From: an uncultured Oscillospiraceae bacterium
Lineage (GTDB): Bacteria; Bacillota; Clostridia; Oscillospirales; Ruminococcaceae
Direction of reading: 5' to 3'
Assembly (NCBI GenBank): GCA_934481385.1
Contig: CAKSPD010000002.1
Span: 62,001-126,000, forward strand
DNA: 64,000 bases
The number at the start of each line of letters is the position of its first letter. Position 1 is the first letter of the stretch. Below the pieces are notes generated by a model that was not told the origin of the DNA, did no database searches, and saw nothing but the letters and a program-made list of their open reading frames with translations. This document shows positions 36,901 to 44,190 of the stretch, piece by piece. Both the position numbers and the translations under genes were made by a program.

Positions 36901-36993
36901 ATACATATAATTTCTGTCAAACCACTGTTTCAGCTTATTTCCTGAAGCTTCGGCAGGTATCGGTTGATTTATGCCTAAAGTTTTACTTGCCAT
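33985..36993 (-). CDS. YfhO-family polytopic membrane protein
   Basis: Membrane protein of 1002 residues of the YfhO type, proposed GT-C-like glycosyltransferases; B. subtilis YfhO is implicated in lipoteichoic acid glycosylation. An N-terminal helix follows SGNKLKQWFDRNYMYLASF, then many helices to about residue 500, an extracytoplasmic domain about 510-930 ending with TTIPSEPGWSIKVDGK, and a last helix near 940. A charged Lys/Glu/Gln cytoplasmic tail closes the protein (KKLEEEQQKAQKKAKEK). ATG 36993 (MASKTLGIN) has AAGGAGG upstream; the in-frame extension to 37089 crosses the promoter. It is monocistronic. Confidence 0.88.
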   Translation of the reverse strand: MASKTLGINQPIPAEASGNKLKQWFDRNYMYLASFFLPVVLVLIAYANFDIYPFGKEGSVLALDLNGQYIYYFEAIRDAFWGDGSFFYNWSRDLSGEFMGIIGYYLASPFTLIPILLPRTMILESIMIMQLCKLGTAGLTFSIYIRKSKNIQPLQSLMFSTAYSMMAYAVIQTIDPMWLDGIVFLPLVALGIEYFIDNGRKINYIIPLAIMFVANFYIGFMIAIFTALYYFYYLFFGTDAKLKVQDYVKKTIIFGFCTVIVLMCSAFMILPVYNALSLGKFEFSGKPDYSFSTQFSPIELLPCLFPNQYYSVNMHGKPEIYCGMITTVLLPLFYMNKEIKWNKKVGYSFLVAVLFFSMYIKPADMMWHGGQTPNWLPYRYSFLMSFVLVSMAVMTFSKLEGLKLTIGKIAGVFIGILALVMYFDAKMPSFNYVKKGNIVYVDTVMTFVFGMILAGIYLVGLFFISKNMKKAKTVNIISGIMTVVISAEACYNALDSFKKIDEEVAYSSRTSYYNEIQAGRDVTDELEKYDSSLYRAEKTFFRCVNDNLAYGLRGISHSSSVMNTKIINFIETMGYSMRSYVTRYDGNTPLADSMLGIKYVIDNNNNSSLLNPDYEPVFSYDYKNQKDEDKTLTVYRNPDALSIGYMIDNSITNLAFLGNDNPFNSQNMLLSTATGNTEFLNQDGSILINGNKEYYTRLDTEISTQQIQVSPYGDQTLYTADADAVDPIINIHFTAQTSDDIYMYLKTQNEKAVNTWISSEKGSDGQFTNHKSLGSGAYFENHNYSIVRVGSFEPGTEIEVRLTVRLNSTEPDKEEYTIIKDFQFYQFHKDLFDEDIALLKQNQWEISDYNDRYIEGTITAEDGQIMLTTIPSEPGWSIKVDGKKVEPVEILKAFIGIPLEPGTHTVTMKYTPPGFNLGVVTLILGIAIIVLIYLKSDKKIIAQLAEQQKKLEEEQQKAQKKAKEKVNKLIKSKGAVANIDIEKMDNKDDNSENPENKNDSEK

Positions 36994-37039
36994 GTTTTCC
37001 TCCTTAAAATATTTTTTGCAAAAAGCATAATATGAACTC

Positions 37040-37068
37040 ATTATACTACATATTATGTTTTTTTGCAA
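37040..37068 (-). promoter_or_regulatory. Promoter of the YfhO-family gene
   Basis: Minus strand TTGCAA (37068-37063), 17-base spacer, TATAAT (37045-37040), 47 bases before the start codon. Confidence 0.7.
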
Positions 37069-37109
37069 TAGTAAAAAGAATTTTTTCAAAAAATTTTTTA
37101 ATGCTTCTC

Positions 37110-37138
37110 TTGACTTTTACTTCTCCTGCTGATATAAT
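37110..37138 (+). promoter_or_regulatory. Promoter of tRNA-Thr
   Basis: TTGACT (37110-37115), 17-base spacer, TATAAT (37133-37138), 9 bases upstream of the tRNA 5' end. Confidence 0.85.
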
Positions 37139-37146
37139 ATCATTAT

Positions 37147-37219
37147 GCTTGTGTAGCACAGCCGGTAGTGCAGTTCATTCGTAATGAACAGGTCGCAGGT
37201 TCAAATCCTGTCACAAGCT
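37147..37219 (+). tRNA. tRNA-Thr (anticodon CGT)
   Basis: A complete cloverleaf of 73 bases. The acceptor stem is GCTTGTG/CACAAGC with discriminator T. The D stem is GCAC/GTGC, the anticodon stem GTTCA/TGAAC encloses loop TTCGTAA (anticodon CGT, reading ACG), and the T arm is GCAGG/CCTGT with loop TTCAAAT. The CCA end is not encoded. It stands alone, with its own promoter and a terminator 12 bases downstream. Confidence 0.96.
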
Positions 37220-37230
37220 CTGGCAAAGAA

Positions 37231-37261
37231 AATCCGTTTCCTTAAATACGGGAAACGGATT
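37231..37261 (+). terminator. Terminator of tRNA-Thr
   Basis: An 11-bp stem AATCCGTTTCC/GGAAACGGATT with a 9-base loop, followed by ATTTTTTG. Confidence 0.9.
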
Positions 37262-37276
37262 ATTTTTTGCTGAATA

Positions 37277-37891
37277 TCAGCAGTCATAAGCTCTCACACG
37301 GAATTTAGCACCTGTTTTTCTGCATATTTCCTCAGAAGCTTTAATCTGTTCTTCCGGAATAACATCAACAACAGTCATAACTGTTTTTGTATTTCCTGTA
37401 TTGACGCAGTCATTTGCAAATTTCTGCATAGCTTCAAAAGCATTGCTGTATTTTGGACGTGTAACTTTCATATATTCATCTTCAGTTCCGGCATTAAGAC
37501 TTATTGATATTGTATCAAAAACTTCACTGAGAATTTCTGATGTCGGCTTATTGTTGATAAGGTCTGAAAGTCCGTTTGTATTGAGTCTTAACGGCGGACA
37601 GGCATTTATCTCTTTCATGGCTTTTGCAGTTCTGATAAGAACATCAAGACGGCATGTAGGTTCTCCGTATCCGCAGAATATTATTTCCTCATAATCAGAG
37701 AGTTTGTATTTTTTTACATCATTCATAATCTCATCAAATGAGGGTTCATGTTCAAGCCAGAGCGATTCTGAACCGTATGCACTATCTCCGTTATGTCTTA
37801 TGCAGAATGTACAGTTGCAGGGACATTTATTTGTGATATTCATATAAAGCTTGTTTCCTATGGGATAACATATTGTCATTTTCTTTTCCAT
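37277..37891 (-). CDS. Radical SAM protein (TatD-associated type)
   Basis: Radical S-adenosylmethionine enzyme of about 204 residues. The [4Fe-4S]-binding CxxxCxxC is in NITNKCPCNCTFCIRHNG; FCGYGEPTCRLDV gives the SAM-contacting GGE-like motif, and RLNTNG the next strand. Length and sequence match the family annotated as radical SAM, TatD family-associated, of unknown substrate. The ATG at 37891 lies ten bases after AAGGAGG; a TTG at 37897 is also possible at five bases. No tatD gene is adjacent. It is single and divergent from the HAD-like gene. Confidence 0.85.
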   Translation of the reverse strand: MEKKMTICYPIGNKLYMNITNKCPCNCTFCIRHNGDSAYGSESLWLEHEPSFDEIMNDVKKYKLSDYEEIIFCGYGEPTCRLDVLIRTAKAMKEINACPPLRLNTNGLSDLINNKPTSEILSEVFDTISISLNAGTEDEYMKVTRPKYSNAFEAMQKFANDCVNTGNTKTVMTVVDVIPEEQIKASEEICRKTGAKFRVRAYDC

Positions 37892-37917
37892 AATCAAAAA
37901 ACCTCCTTTTTAAGTAT

Positions 37918-37946
37918 ATTCTATCACAAAGAATTTTTTATGTCAA
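37918..37946 (-). promoter_or_regulatory. Promoter of the radical SAM gene
   Basis: Minus strand TTGACA (37946-37941), 17-base spacer, TAGAAT (37923-37918). Its -35 is only 10 bases from the -35 of the divergent promoter at 37957, so the two start regions lie back to back. Confidence 0.75.
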
Positions 37947-37956
37947 ATATATTTTG

Positions 37957-37985
37957 TTGACAAAACAAAAATAAAACGCTATAAT
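37957..37985 (+). promoter_or_regulatory. Promoter of the HAD-MATE-rimM-trmD run
   Basis: TTGACA (37957-37962), 17-base spacer, TATAAT (37980-37985): a perfect consensus 30 bases before the TTG start of the HAD-like gene. Confidence 0.85.
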
Positions 37986-38014
37986 TATAAAAAAAATGAA
38001 ATGAGAGAGCATTA

Positions 38015-39253
38015 TTGAAGATAACAGAAAATCAGAAAAAAACCTTTGAAAAACTGACATCACACATAAATCAGAATAAAATCAAAGCTGTAAGTTTCAG
38101 CATATCTGATACGCTTACGGAAATGCCTTTTTTATATAATACTGACCTTTTTTTTCTTATGGAAAATGAATTTTCAAAAATTTCCAACGGGAAAAAGAAT
38201 TTTTCTGCTTTAAGAGTTCAGGCAGAAAAAAATGCAGTCAAAAATGATAAATTCTCTGAACCGAATATAAATGCCATATATTCGGAATTTTCAGAACTGA
38301 CAGGGATAAGCTCTGAGGATTCCGAAAAGCTTATGAATCTTGAATCAGAGCTTATCATCAAATTTACCTGCCCCAGAAAATGCGGTATTGAGCTTATGCG
38401 TGAGGCTGAAAGGCTCAGTAAAAAAATTGTTCTTACTGAAAATACATACCTTACTGAAGAAATAATTGAAAAAATACTCAAAAAATGCGGTATAACAGGA
38501 TACCGAATGATTTTTCTTTCAGATAAAACAGGGCTTTCAAAGCAAAATGGTGACATTTATCAGCATGTGCTGAAAAGACTTAAATTAAATTCAGGTCAGC
38601 TTCTCCATATAGGAAGCAATGTTCAGGCAGATTTGGAAGCTCCTATAAATCAGGGTATAACAGCTCTGTATCTCCCTGCATGCAGGGAACAGCTTTTTAA
38701 AAACGGTAAATTATGCGGATATATATACAGCAAGGCAGGGAAAAAAATAAACACACAGAAATATTTCACACTCCGCTGTCTTATGGGTATGTATGCACTT
38801 TATGCCTTTGATTATCCTTTTTCTGAAATACCGGAAGGCGATTTCTGCATGTGTCCTGAAAATATCGGATTTGCTGTTCTTGGCGGAATATCTTTATATA
38901 AATCATTCTCACCGGAAAAAAAGCTCATGACTGATGTTATCAACGCTATGCGTATGAATTCTGAAATTCTTTCAGGAGAATGTGACTTTAAAAAAATGTA
39001 TTCTGAATGTTTTGGAAATACTCTTGAAAATCTTGATTATGAATGTTGCACACTTCCGTTTGAAATGTTTTTCAGTCATGCGTGTGACACAGAAAGAGAT
39101 TTTATCAGGAAAAATTTTTCGGATTCCGTTTATAACGAATGGTGCGGAAATATATCGGAATTTGATATTTCAGAAAATATCCGTAAAAATAAAACTCAAA
39201 AAGAAAAAAACAGCTTTTTAAGCAAATTTATCAGAAGAAAGAGAAAAAAATAA
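38015..39253 (+). CDS. HAD-like protein lacking the catalytic nucleophile
   Basis: Protein of about 412 residues with a haloacid-dehalogenase-like fold, related to HAD proteins found in surface-glycan loci. The first motif, usually FDxFDTL, reads VSFSISDTLTE, so the nucleophilic Asp is Ser29. The last motif reads HIGSNVQADLEAP where HIGDN..SD is expected, so one metal-binding Asp is also changed. The Lys region (FLSDKTGLSKQNGDI) and general spacing are kept, and a C-terminal extension (about 230-400) is of unknown fold. It is probably not a phosphatase. The start is TTG at 38015; no in-frame ATG fits. The MATE gene starts one base after its stop. Confidence 0.75.
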   Translation: MKITENQKKTFEKLTSHINQNKIKAVSFSISDTLTEMPFLYNTDLFFLMENEFSKISNGKKNFSALRVQAEKNAVKNDKFSEPNINAIYSEFSELTGISSEDSEKLMNLESELIIKFTCPRKCGIELMREAERLSKKIVLTENTYLTEEIIEKILKKCGITGYRMIFLSDKTGLSKQNGDIYQHVLKRLKLNSGQLLHIGSNVQADLEAPINQGITALYLPACREQLFKNGKLCGYIYSKAGKKINTQKYFTLRCLMGMYALYAFDYPFSEIPEGDFCMCPENIGFAVLGGISLYKSFSPEKKLMTDVINAMRMNSEILSGECDFKKMYSECFGNTLENLDYECCTLPFEMFFSHACDTERDFIRKNFSDSVYNEWCGNISEFDISENIRKNKTQKEKNSFLSKFIRRKRKK

Positions 39254-39254
39254 A

Positions 39255-40631
39255 ATGAATGAAATAAAAGAAAAAAGCATATATAAAAAGGCTCTTATTC
39301 TTGCTGTTCCTATGATGATACAGAACGGCATAACAAATATGGTAAGCCTTGTTGACAATGTTATGGTCGGAACACTTGGTACTGAGGCTATGACTGCCGT
39401 TTCAATAGTCGGACAGCTTATTTTTGTATTCAATCTTGCTGTTTTCGGTGGTCTTTCAGGTGCGGGAATTTATTCTGCACAGTATTACGGACAGAAAAAT
39501 ATGGAGGGATTCAGAAATACTTTCAGAATGAAACAGTTTATCGGTTTTTTCTGTATGATATGCGGTCTTGCTGTATTTATAATCGGAAATGAATTTCTGA
39601 TAGAAAGATATTTACATGGTGAAAGCAGTTCGGTAAATCCTGAAATTACTATGGAATATGCAAAACAGTATCTTTATATAATGCTCTTTGGTATTCCTCC
39701 TTTTGTACTGACTCAGATATATGCAACAAGTCTGCGTGAATCAGGCGACAGCATAAAACCTATGACGGCAGGTATTATTTCAGTCGTTGTTGATATAGTT
39801 TTTAACTGGATTCTTATATATGGAAATCTCGGTATGCCTGCTCTGCAAGTCCGTGGAGCTGCAATTGCTACTGTTCTTTCAAGAATCGTTGAATGTGTTG
39901 TTATAGTTGTATGGTCTATCGCAAGAAAAGACAAGCATGTATTTCTTCAGGGAATTTACAGCAAGTTTTCCGTTCCTGCTGGATTTGCTGTTAAAATAAT
40001 CAAAAAAGGTCTGCCTATCTTCTTCAATGAATTTCTATGGGCAGGAAGTATTGCTATGCTGACACAATGCTATTCAACAAGAGGTCTTGAAATAGTGGCA
40101 GGTCTTAATATCTCAAACGCAATATGCAATCTGCTCAATGTAGTTTTTGTTGCACTCGGTTCAGCAGTCGGAATAATTATCGGTCAGATGCTAGGTGCTT
40201 CTGAATATGAAAAGGCAAAACACGATTCCTTCTGCCTTATGCGTTTTGCAGGAGGATTATGTATAATCCTTACTGTAATATTAATTGCAGTTTCGGGAGT
40301 ATTTCCAAAATTATATGACACAACAACTGAAATTAAAAATTATGGCAGAAACTTTATAATAATTACAGCACTTTTCTTCCCTTTGCAGGGTATGCTAAAT
40401 GCACTTTACTTTACACTTCGTTCAGGCGGTCAGACATTTATTACATTTCTTTTTGACAGCGTTTATTCGTGGGTTGTTTCCGTTACGCTTGCATATATTC
40501 TTTGCAGATTTACTGCTTTGCCGGTTCTCGCAATCTATGCAATAGTTCAGTCTGTTGATATAATAAAATTTGCAATAGGATTTATCCTCATAAAGAAAGG
40601 TATCTGGATTAGCAATATCGTATCAGAATAA
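39255..40631 (+). CDS. MATE-family efflux transporter
   Basis: Twelve-helix cation-coupled multidrug/toxin exporter, 458 residues. The N terminus ALILAVPMMIQNGITNMVSLVDNVMVG is typical in part, with the second-half match KKGLPIFFNEFLWAGS and repeated AxxxGxxxG helices (GSAVGIIIGQMLGA). It is closest by eye to the DinF/NorM-like subfamily in Clostridia. Substrate is unknown. Start ATG 39255 follows the HAD-like stop directly, and rimM begins 26 bases downstream, so it probably shares the promoter at 37957. Confidence 0.93.
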   Translation: MNEIKEKSIYKKALILAVPMMIQNGITNMVSLVDNVMVGTLGTEAMTAVSIVGQLIFVFNLAVFGGLSGAGIYSAQYYGQKNMEGFRNTFRMKQFIGFFCMICGLAVFIIGNEFLIERYLHGESSSVNPEITMEYAKQYLYIMLFGIPPFVLTQIYATSLRESGDSIKPMTAGIISVVVDIVFNWILIYGNLGMPALQVRGAAIATVLSRIVECVVIVVWSIARKDKHVFLQGIYSKFSVPAGFAVKIIKKGLPIFFNEFLWAGSIAMLTQCYSTRGLEIVAGLNISNAICNLLNVVFVALGSAVGIIIGQMLGASEYEKAKHDSFCLMRFAGGLCIILTVILIAVSGVFPKLYDTTTEIKNYGRNFIIITALFFPLQGMLNALYFTLRSGGQTFITFLFDSVYSWVVSVTLAYILCRFTALPVLAIYAIVQSVDIIKFAIGFILIKKGIWISNIVSE

Positions 40632-40657
40632 TATTACAGAAAAGGGGTTATAATTTT

Positions 40658-41167
40658 ATGAAAAAAGAATATCTTGAGGCAGGAAAAATAGTCAATATAC
40701 ATGGAATCAGGGGTGAGGTCAAAATTATGCCTTATTGCGATTCTCCTGAACTTCTCTGCGAATTTGACAGACTTTTTCTCGGAAAATCACTTAAAGAAAT
40801 ATATATTCAGCGTTCAAGAGTTCAGAAAAATATGGTTATATGTAAGATTGAAGGAATCGACTCTCCTGAACAGGCTGAAAAACTCCGCAATCAAATGCTT
40901 TATATGCACCGTGATGATTTGGAACTTGATGAAAATACCTATTTCATTCAGGATTTAATCGGAATAACAGTAAAAGATGCTGATACAGGTGAAATATACG
41001 GAACTATTGACGATGTATTGCAGACAGGTGCAAATGATGTTTATTCCATAAAAAACGGTAACAAAAATTATCTTGTTCCTGCTATTGCTGATGTTGTTGT
41101 TGATACTGATATTGATTCAGGAATAATGACAATAAGAGTTCCGGAGGGTCTTTTCGATGAAGATTGA
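40658..41167 (+). CDS. rimM: 16S rRNA maturation factor RimM
   Basis: Assists maturation of the 30S head by binding S19 and the 16S 3' domain. Length 169 residues is normal. The N-terminal beta-barrel shows AGKIVNIHGIRGEVKIMPY and the PRC-barrel domain VTVKDADTGEIYGTIDDVL-type sequence with QTGANDVYSI and VPAIADVV. ATG 40658 follows AAAAGGGG. It overlaps trmD by 11 bases. The rpsP gene, usually upstream, is replaced here by a MATE transporter. Confidence 0.96.
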   Translation: MKKEYLEAGKIVNIHGIRGEVKIMPYCDSPELLCEFDRLFLGKSLKEIYIQRSRVQKNMVICKIEGIDSPEQAEKLRNQMLYMHRDDLELDENTYFIQDLIGITVKDADTGEIYGTIDDVLQTGANDVYSIKNGNKNYLVPAIADVVVDTDIDSGIMTIRVPEGLFDED

Positions 41168-41861
41168 AATAGCTACTCTTTTTCCGGAAATGTGTGAGGC
41201 TGTTCTGGGTGAAAGTATTATCGGACGTGCCAGAAAAAAGGGCGTTATAGATATAAAATGCCGTAATATCCGTGATTATACTCTTGACAAGCACAGGCGT
41301 GTTGATGATATTCCATATGGCGGAGGTATGGGAATGGTTATGCAGTGTGACCCTATTTACAACTGCTATAAGGCTGTATGCGAGGAAAACAATGCTGTTC
41401 CTTATACAATATATATGTCCCCTAAGGGGAAAATCTTCAGTCAGGAAAAAGCAATAGAGCTTTCAAAGCGTGATTTTATATTTATAATATGCGGTCACTA
41501 TGAAGGTGTTGACCAGCGTATTATTGATGAAATTGTTGATGAAGAAATTTCAGCAGGTGATTATGTTCTTACAGGCGGTGAAATTCCGGCAGTTATGCTT
41601 ACTGATGCTGTTGCAAGAATGTGTGACGGTGTTTTATCTGATTCAGTATGCTTTGAAGATGAAAGCATTTACAGCGGTCTGCTTGAATATCCCCACTACA
41701 CACGCCCTGAAAACTGGAATGATAAAAAAGTTCCGCCTGTTCTGTTATCAGGTCATCATAAAAATATTGCTGAATGGCGACTTCAGAAAAGTATTGAACT
41801 GACACGGGAACGCCGTCCGGATTTACTGGAAAAATATGAACACTCCGCTGAAAACAAATAA
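41157..41861 (+). CDS. trmD: tRNA (guanine-N1)-methyltransferase TrmD
   Basis: Methylates G37 of tRNAs using S-adenosylmethionine, preventing frameshifting. The 234-residue protein contains PYGGGMGMVMQCDP, the SAM-binding trefoil-knot segment FIICGHYEGVDQRI and EISAGDYVLTGGEIPA. ATG 41157 lies within the last codons of rimM, an 11-base overlap typical of the pair. The rplS gene that usually follows is absent; instead a 311-base non-coding gap leads to ptsH. Confidence 0.96.
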   Translation: MKIEIATLFPEMCEAVLGESIIGRARKKGVIDIKCRNIRDYTLDKHRRVDDIPYGGGMGMVMQCDPIYNCYKAVCEENNAVPYTIYMSPKGKIFSQEKAIELSKRDFIFIICGHYEGVDQRIIDEIVDEEISAGDYVLTGGEIPAVMLTDAVARMCDGVLSDSVCFEDESIYSGLLEYPHYTRPENWNDKKVPPVLLSGHHKNIAEWRLQKSIELTRERRPDLLEKYEHSAENK

Positions 41862-41932
41862 TACCTCAGGTAACGACAGATATGTATTATATACCTCGTG
41901 TATATTTTTTGCCGTATTGCACATAATTATAT

Positions 41933-41967
41933 GTTGAAAGTTATTGATTATGACAATCAATTTCAAC
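41933..41967. repeat. Inverted repeat in the trmD-ptsH gap; possible trmD terminator
   Basis: The 311-base gap 41862-42172 holds no gene. It contains this interrupted inverted repeat (GTTGAAA, ATTGATT, loop ATGAC, AATCAAT, TTCAAC), followed on the plus strand by TTTTCC, which could be a weak trmD terminator. The rest is AT-rich, apart from the ptsH promoter at 42071. Confidence 0.45.
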
Positions 41968-42070
41968 TTTTCCAATTGTGATATTGAACAATGAAAACTT
42001 ATTTTTCCCCATTCCATTTAATATAAATGTAGAAAATAACAATTTCAACCAACTTAATGATAAAAATCCG

Positions 42071-42099
42071 TTGACTCATTAAAAAAATAAATGTATAAT
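42071..42099 (+). promoter_or_regulatory. Promoter of ptsH
   Basis: TTGACT (42071-42076), 17-base spacer, TATAAT (42094-42099). The leader to ATG 42173 is about 67 bases. Confidence 0.85.
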
Positions 42100-42172
42100 A
42101 CTATCAAGCGGTAAAAATTCAATACTGTTTTTTATTATACCTGTTTTTAAAACAGATTAAGGAGAGAGTGAT

Positions 42173-42445
42173 ATGTTCTATAAAGAAGTTGTCGTTAAGA
42201 ATCAGGTAGGACTTCACGCAAGACCTGCTACATTCTTCATTCAGAAAGCTAATGAATTCAAGGCTTCTATCTGGATTGAAAAGGAAGAACGCAGAGTTAA
42301 TGCTAAGAGCCTTCTTGGTATTCTTTCACTTGGTATCGTTGGCGGTACTTCAATCAAGGTAATTGCTGATGGTTCTGACGAAGTTCAGGCTGTAAATGCT
42401 CTTGTTGAACTCGTTGACAGCGGTTTCAGCGAAGAATCAAGATAA
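42173..42445 (+). CDS. ptsH: Phosphocarrier protein HPr
   Basis: Small PTS phosphocarrier of 90 residues. His15 in GLHARPATFF takes phosphate from enzyme I; Ser46 in NAKSLLGILSLG is the HPr kinase site that controls catabolite repression in Firmicutes, so this is a full HPr rather than the regulator Crh, which lacks the His. AAGGAGAGAG precedes the ATG. It is monocistronic, with a promoter and terminator of its own; ptsI is not adjacent. Codon use (GCTT/CTT/GTT rich, few rare codons) suggests high expression. Confidence 0.95.
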   Translation: MFYKEVVVKNQVGLHARPATFFIQKANEFKASIWIEKEERRVNAKSLLGILSLGIVGGTSIKVIADGSDEVQAVNALVELVDSGFSEESR

Positions 42446-42460
42446 AAACACAAAAGATTT

Positions 42461-42490
42461 ACAGGGCGTTATTATTCAGTAACGCCCTGT
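42461..42490 (+). terminator. Terminator of ptsH, overlapping the spoIVB 3' end
   Basis: An 11-bp stem ACAGGGCGTTA/TAACGCCCTGT with an 8-base loop, followed by TTTTG. The distal arm lies within the last codons of convergent spoIVB. Confidence 0.85.
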
Positions 42491-43674
42491 TTTGTATATT
42501 CAGACATGTTTTCCGCAAATATTCCGTAACCCATCGTGGAATCAGATATAAATACATGAGTTACTGCTCCTATTATTTTATCATTCTGAATTATAGGACT
42601 TCCGCTCATTCCCTGAACTATTCCGCCTGTTTTTTCAATAAGACTTTTATCTGTTATTTTTATAATCATATTACGGGTACTGTTTTCTCCGCTGTAATCT
42701 ATACTCTCTATTTCAATTTCATAGCTTTTTGGAATATTTCCCTCAGTAGTACAGAGTATTTCTGCTTTTCCTTTTTCAATATCCTGCTTGAATCCCATTT
42801 TATAATCCCTGCCCTGACAGAATTCTGCTGTATCCTGCGAAATATGTCCGAAAATTCCGCATCTGTTGTTAAGCTCAAGTTCTCCTATACAGTCCCCTGA
42901 TACAAAACAGCCGTCAAGTTCTCCGGGAACTCCGCTTCTTCCTTTTACTGCTCCTGTTATTTCAACGGGAACTGCCTTTCCGCTTGAAACAGGAACTATT
43001 TCCCCTGTATCTGAATCGCATATCGGGTGACCGAGTCCTGCAAACATTCCTGTTGATTTATCAATAAATGTCAGTGTTCCTATTCCGGCTGTGCTGTCAC
43101 GCACCCACATTCCGCCTATATAGCATTTTTTTTCACTATTCCATACCGGTGTAAGAGAAGTCGTAAAATCCTTTCCTGAACGGCTTGCGGAAACGGTAAG
43201 TGTTTTTCCTCCGCTTCCGCTTATTATCCTCTGAATATCACTGTTTGAAGATACCGGTATATTATCTATAAATCTGATTATATCCCCTGTTTCTATTCCG
43301 CAGTCTTTTGCGGGACAATCAGTTTCATTCAATTTTACTACCATTACTCCGTCCATAAGAAGTTTTATTCCGAAAGGTGTTCCGCCTGCTGTAAGAACAG
43401 GGGCTTCAGTCCGGCATATTTCAACGGATTTTATCGGAATAACTCCGAAAAGTTTTAATGATGCTTCCTGCGATGACGGATAAGTCAGAAGTTCTGCCGG
43501 TGCTGTTCCGGACAATGATACGCTCACGGACGGATATGATGCTATATCGAGCGTTTCTCCCTTTTCAACATAAAAACTATCAGGAATTTTTTCTGCATAA
43601 TATCCTGAAATTCCGCATAATCCGAGCATTGATGCAGATAATAAGGCTGAAAATATTCTGAATTTCTTTAACAT
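42472..43674 (-). CDS. spoIVB: SpoIVB sporulation signalling protease
   Basis: Serine protease (S55 family) secreted by the forespore that triggers pro-sigma-K processing through SpoIVFA/BofA. The 400-residue protein has an N-terminal membrane segment (about 8-27), a PDZ domain (about 100-165, GIETGDIIRFIDN) and the S55 domain. The catalytic His216 is in GLGHPICDS and the Ser lies in QGMSGSPIIQ near residue 366. ATG 43674 follows GAGGAGG. It is strong evidence that the organism makes endospores. It converges with ptsH, whose terminator overlaps its 3' end. Confidence 0.94.
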   Translation of the reverse strand: MLKKFRIFSALLSASMLGLCGISGYYAEKIPDSFYVEKGETLDIASYPSVSVSLSGTAPAELLTYPSSQEASLKLFGVIPIKSVEICRTEAPVLTAGGTPFGIKLLMDGVMVVKLNETDCPAKDCGIETGDIIRFIDNIPVSSNSDIQRIISGSGGKTLTVSASRSGKDFTTSLTPVWNSEKKCYIGGMWVRDSTAGIGTLTFIDKSTGMFAGLGHPICDSDTGEIVPVSSGKAVPVEITGAVKGRSGVPGELDGCFVSGDCIGELELNNRCGIFGHISQDTAEFCQGRDYKMGFKQDIEKGKAEILCTTEGNIPKSYEIEIESIDYSGENSTRNMIIKITDKSLIEKTGGIVQGMSGSPIIQNDKIIGAVTHVFISDSTMGYGIFAENMSEYTKQGVTE

Positions 43675-43773
43675 ATCCTGTTCCTCCTCTTATTTTTATT
43701 ATTGGAGGAACTCATCATTTTATAACAGTGAATTTCTGATTGATTTGCCTTTATTTTTATGGGGGATTTTTTT

Positions 43774-44190
43774 GTGAAAAATTTTTTGTTAATAGTTTTG
43801 AAAATAGTTCTTGCAGTTTCTACGCTCATATATCCGCTTTTTATGGTTATACTTTCAGGAGCAGGACTTGTATTCAACGGAAATTCATATGGTCTGAAAC
43901 TTGTTCTATGCGGTATATTCTGGATTGTTTCAGGACTTATGCTGACATCAGGAAGTTTATTATGTCTTATGAAAAAAAATATTCCTGCTCTGATACTTTC
44001 ATCAGCAGGATTTTTAATCTGTATGGCAGTATTGTTTATTGTTACGGCTCATGCAGAAAAATATTCATGGAATATGCCGTATTACGCTGAATTTACAGTT
44101 TCAGGCATGTACATAAAAAGAATTGTTCCGACAGCTCTTCCTTTTATACTTACACTTTTAATTTCGGGGTTTAAAATATGCAAAAAATGA
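43774..44190 (+). CDS. Small four-helix membrane protein
   Basis: Unrecognised membrane protein of 138 residues with about four hydrophobic helices and a basic tail (KICKK). The GTG at 43774 is preferred because GGGGGA lies seven bases upstream; the in-frame ATG at 43759 is part of that site. It overlaps the membrane-GDPD gene by 13 bases, so the two are translationally coupled and probably act together, perhaps in lipid or teichoic-acid turnover (inference). Confidence 0.65.
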   Translation: MKNFLLIVLKIVLAVSTLIYPLFMVILSGAGLVFNGNSYGLKLVLCGIFWIVSGLMLTSGSLLCLMKKNIPALILSSAGFLICMAVLFIVTAHAEKYSWNMPYYAEFTVSGMYIKRIVPTALPFILTLLISGFKICKK

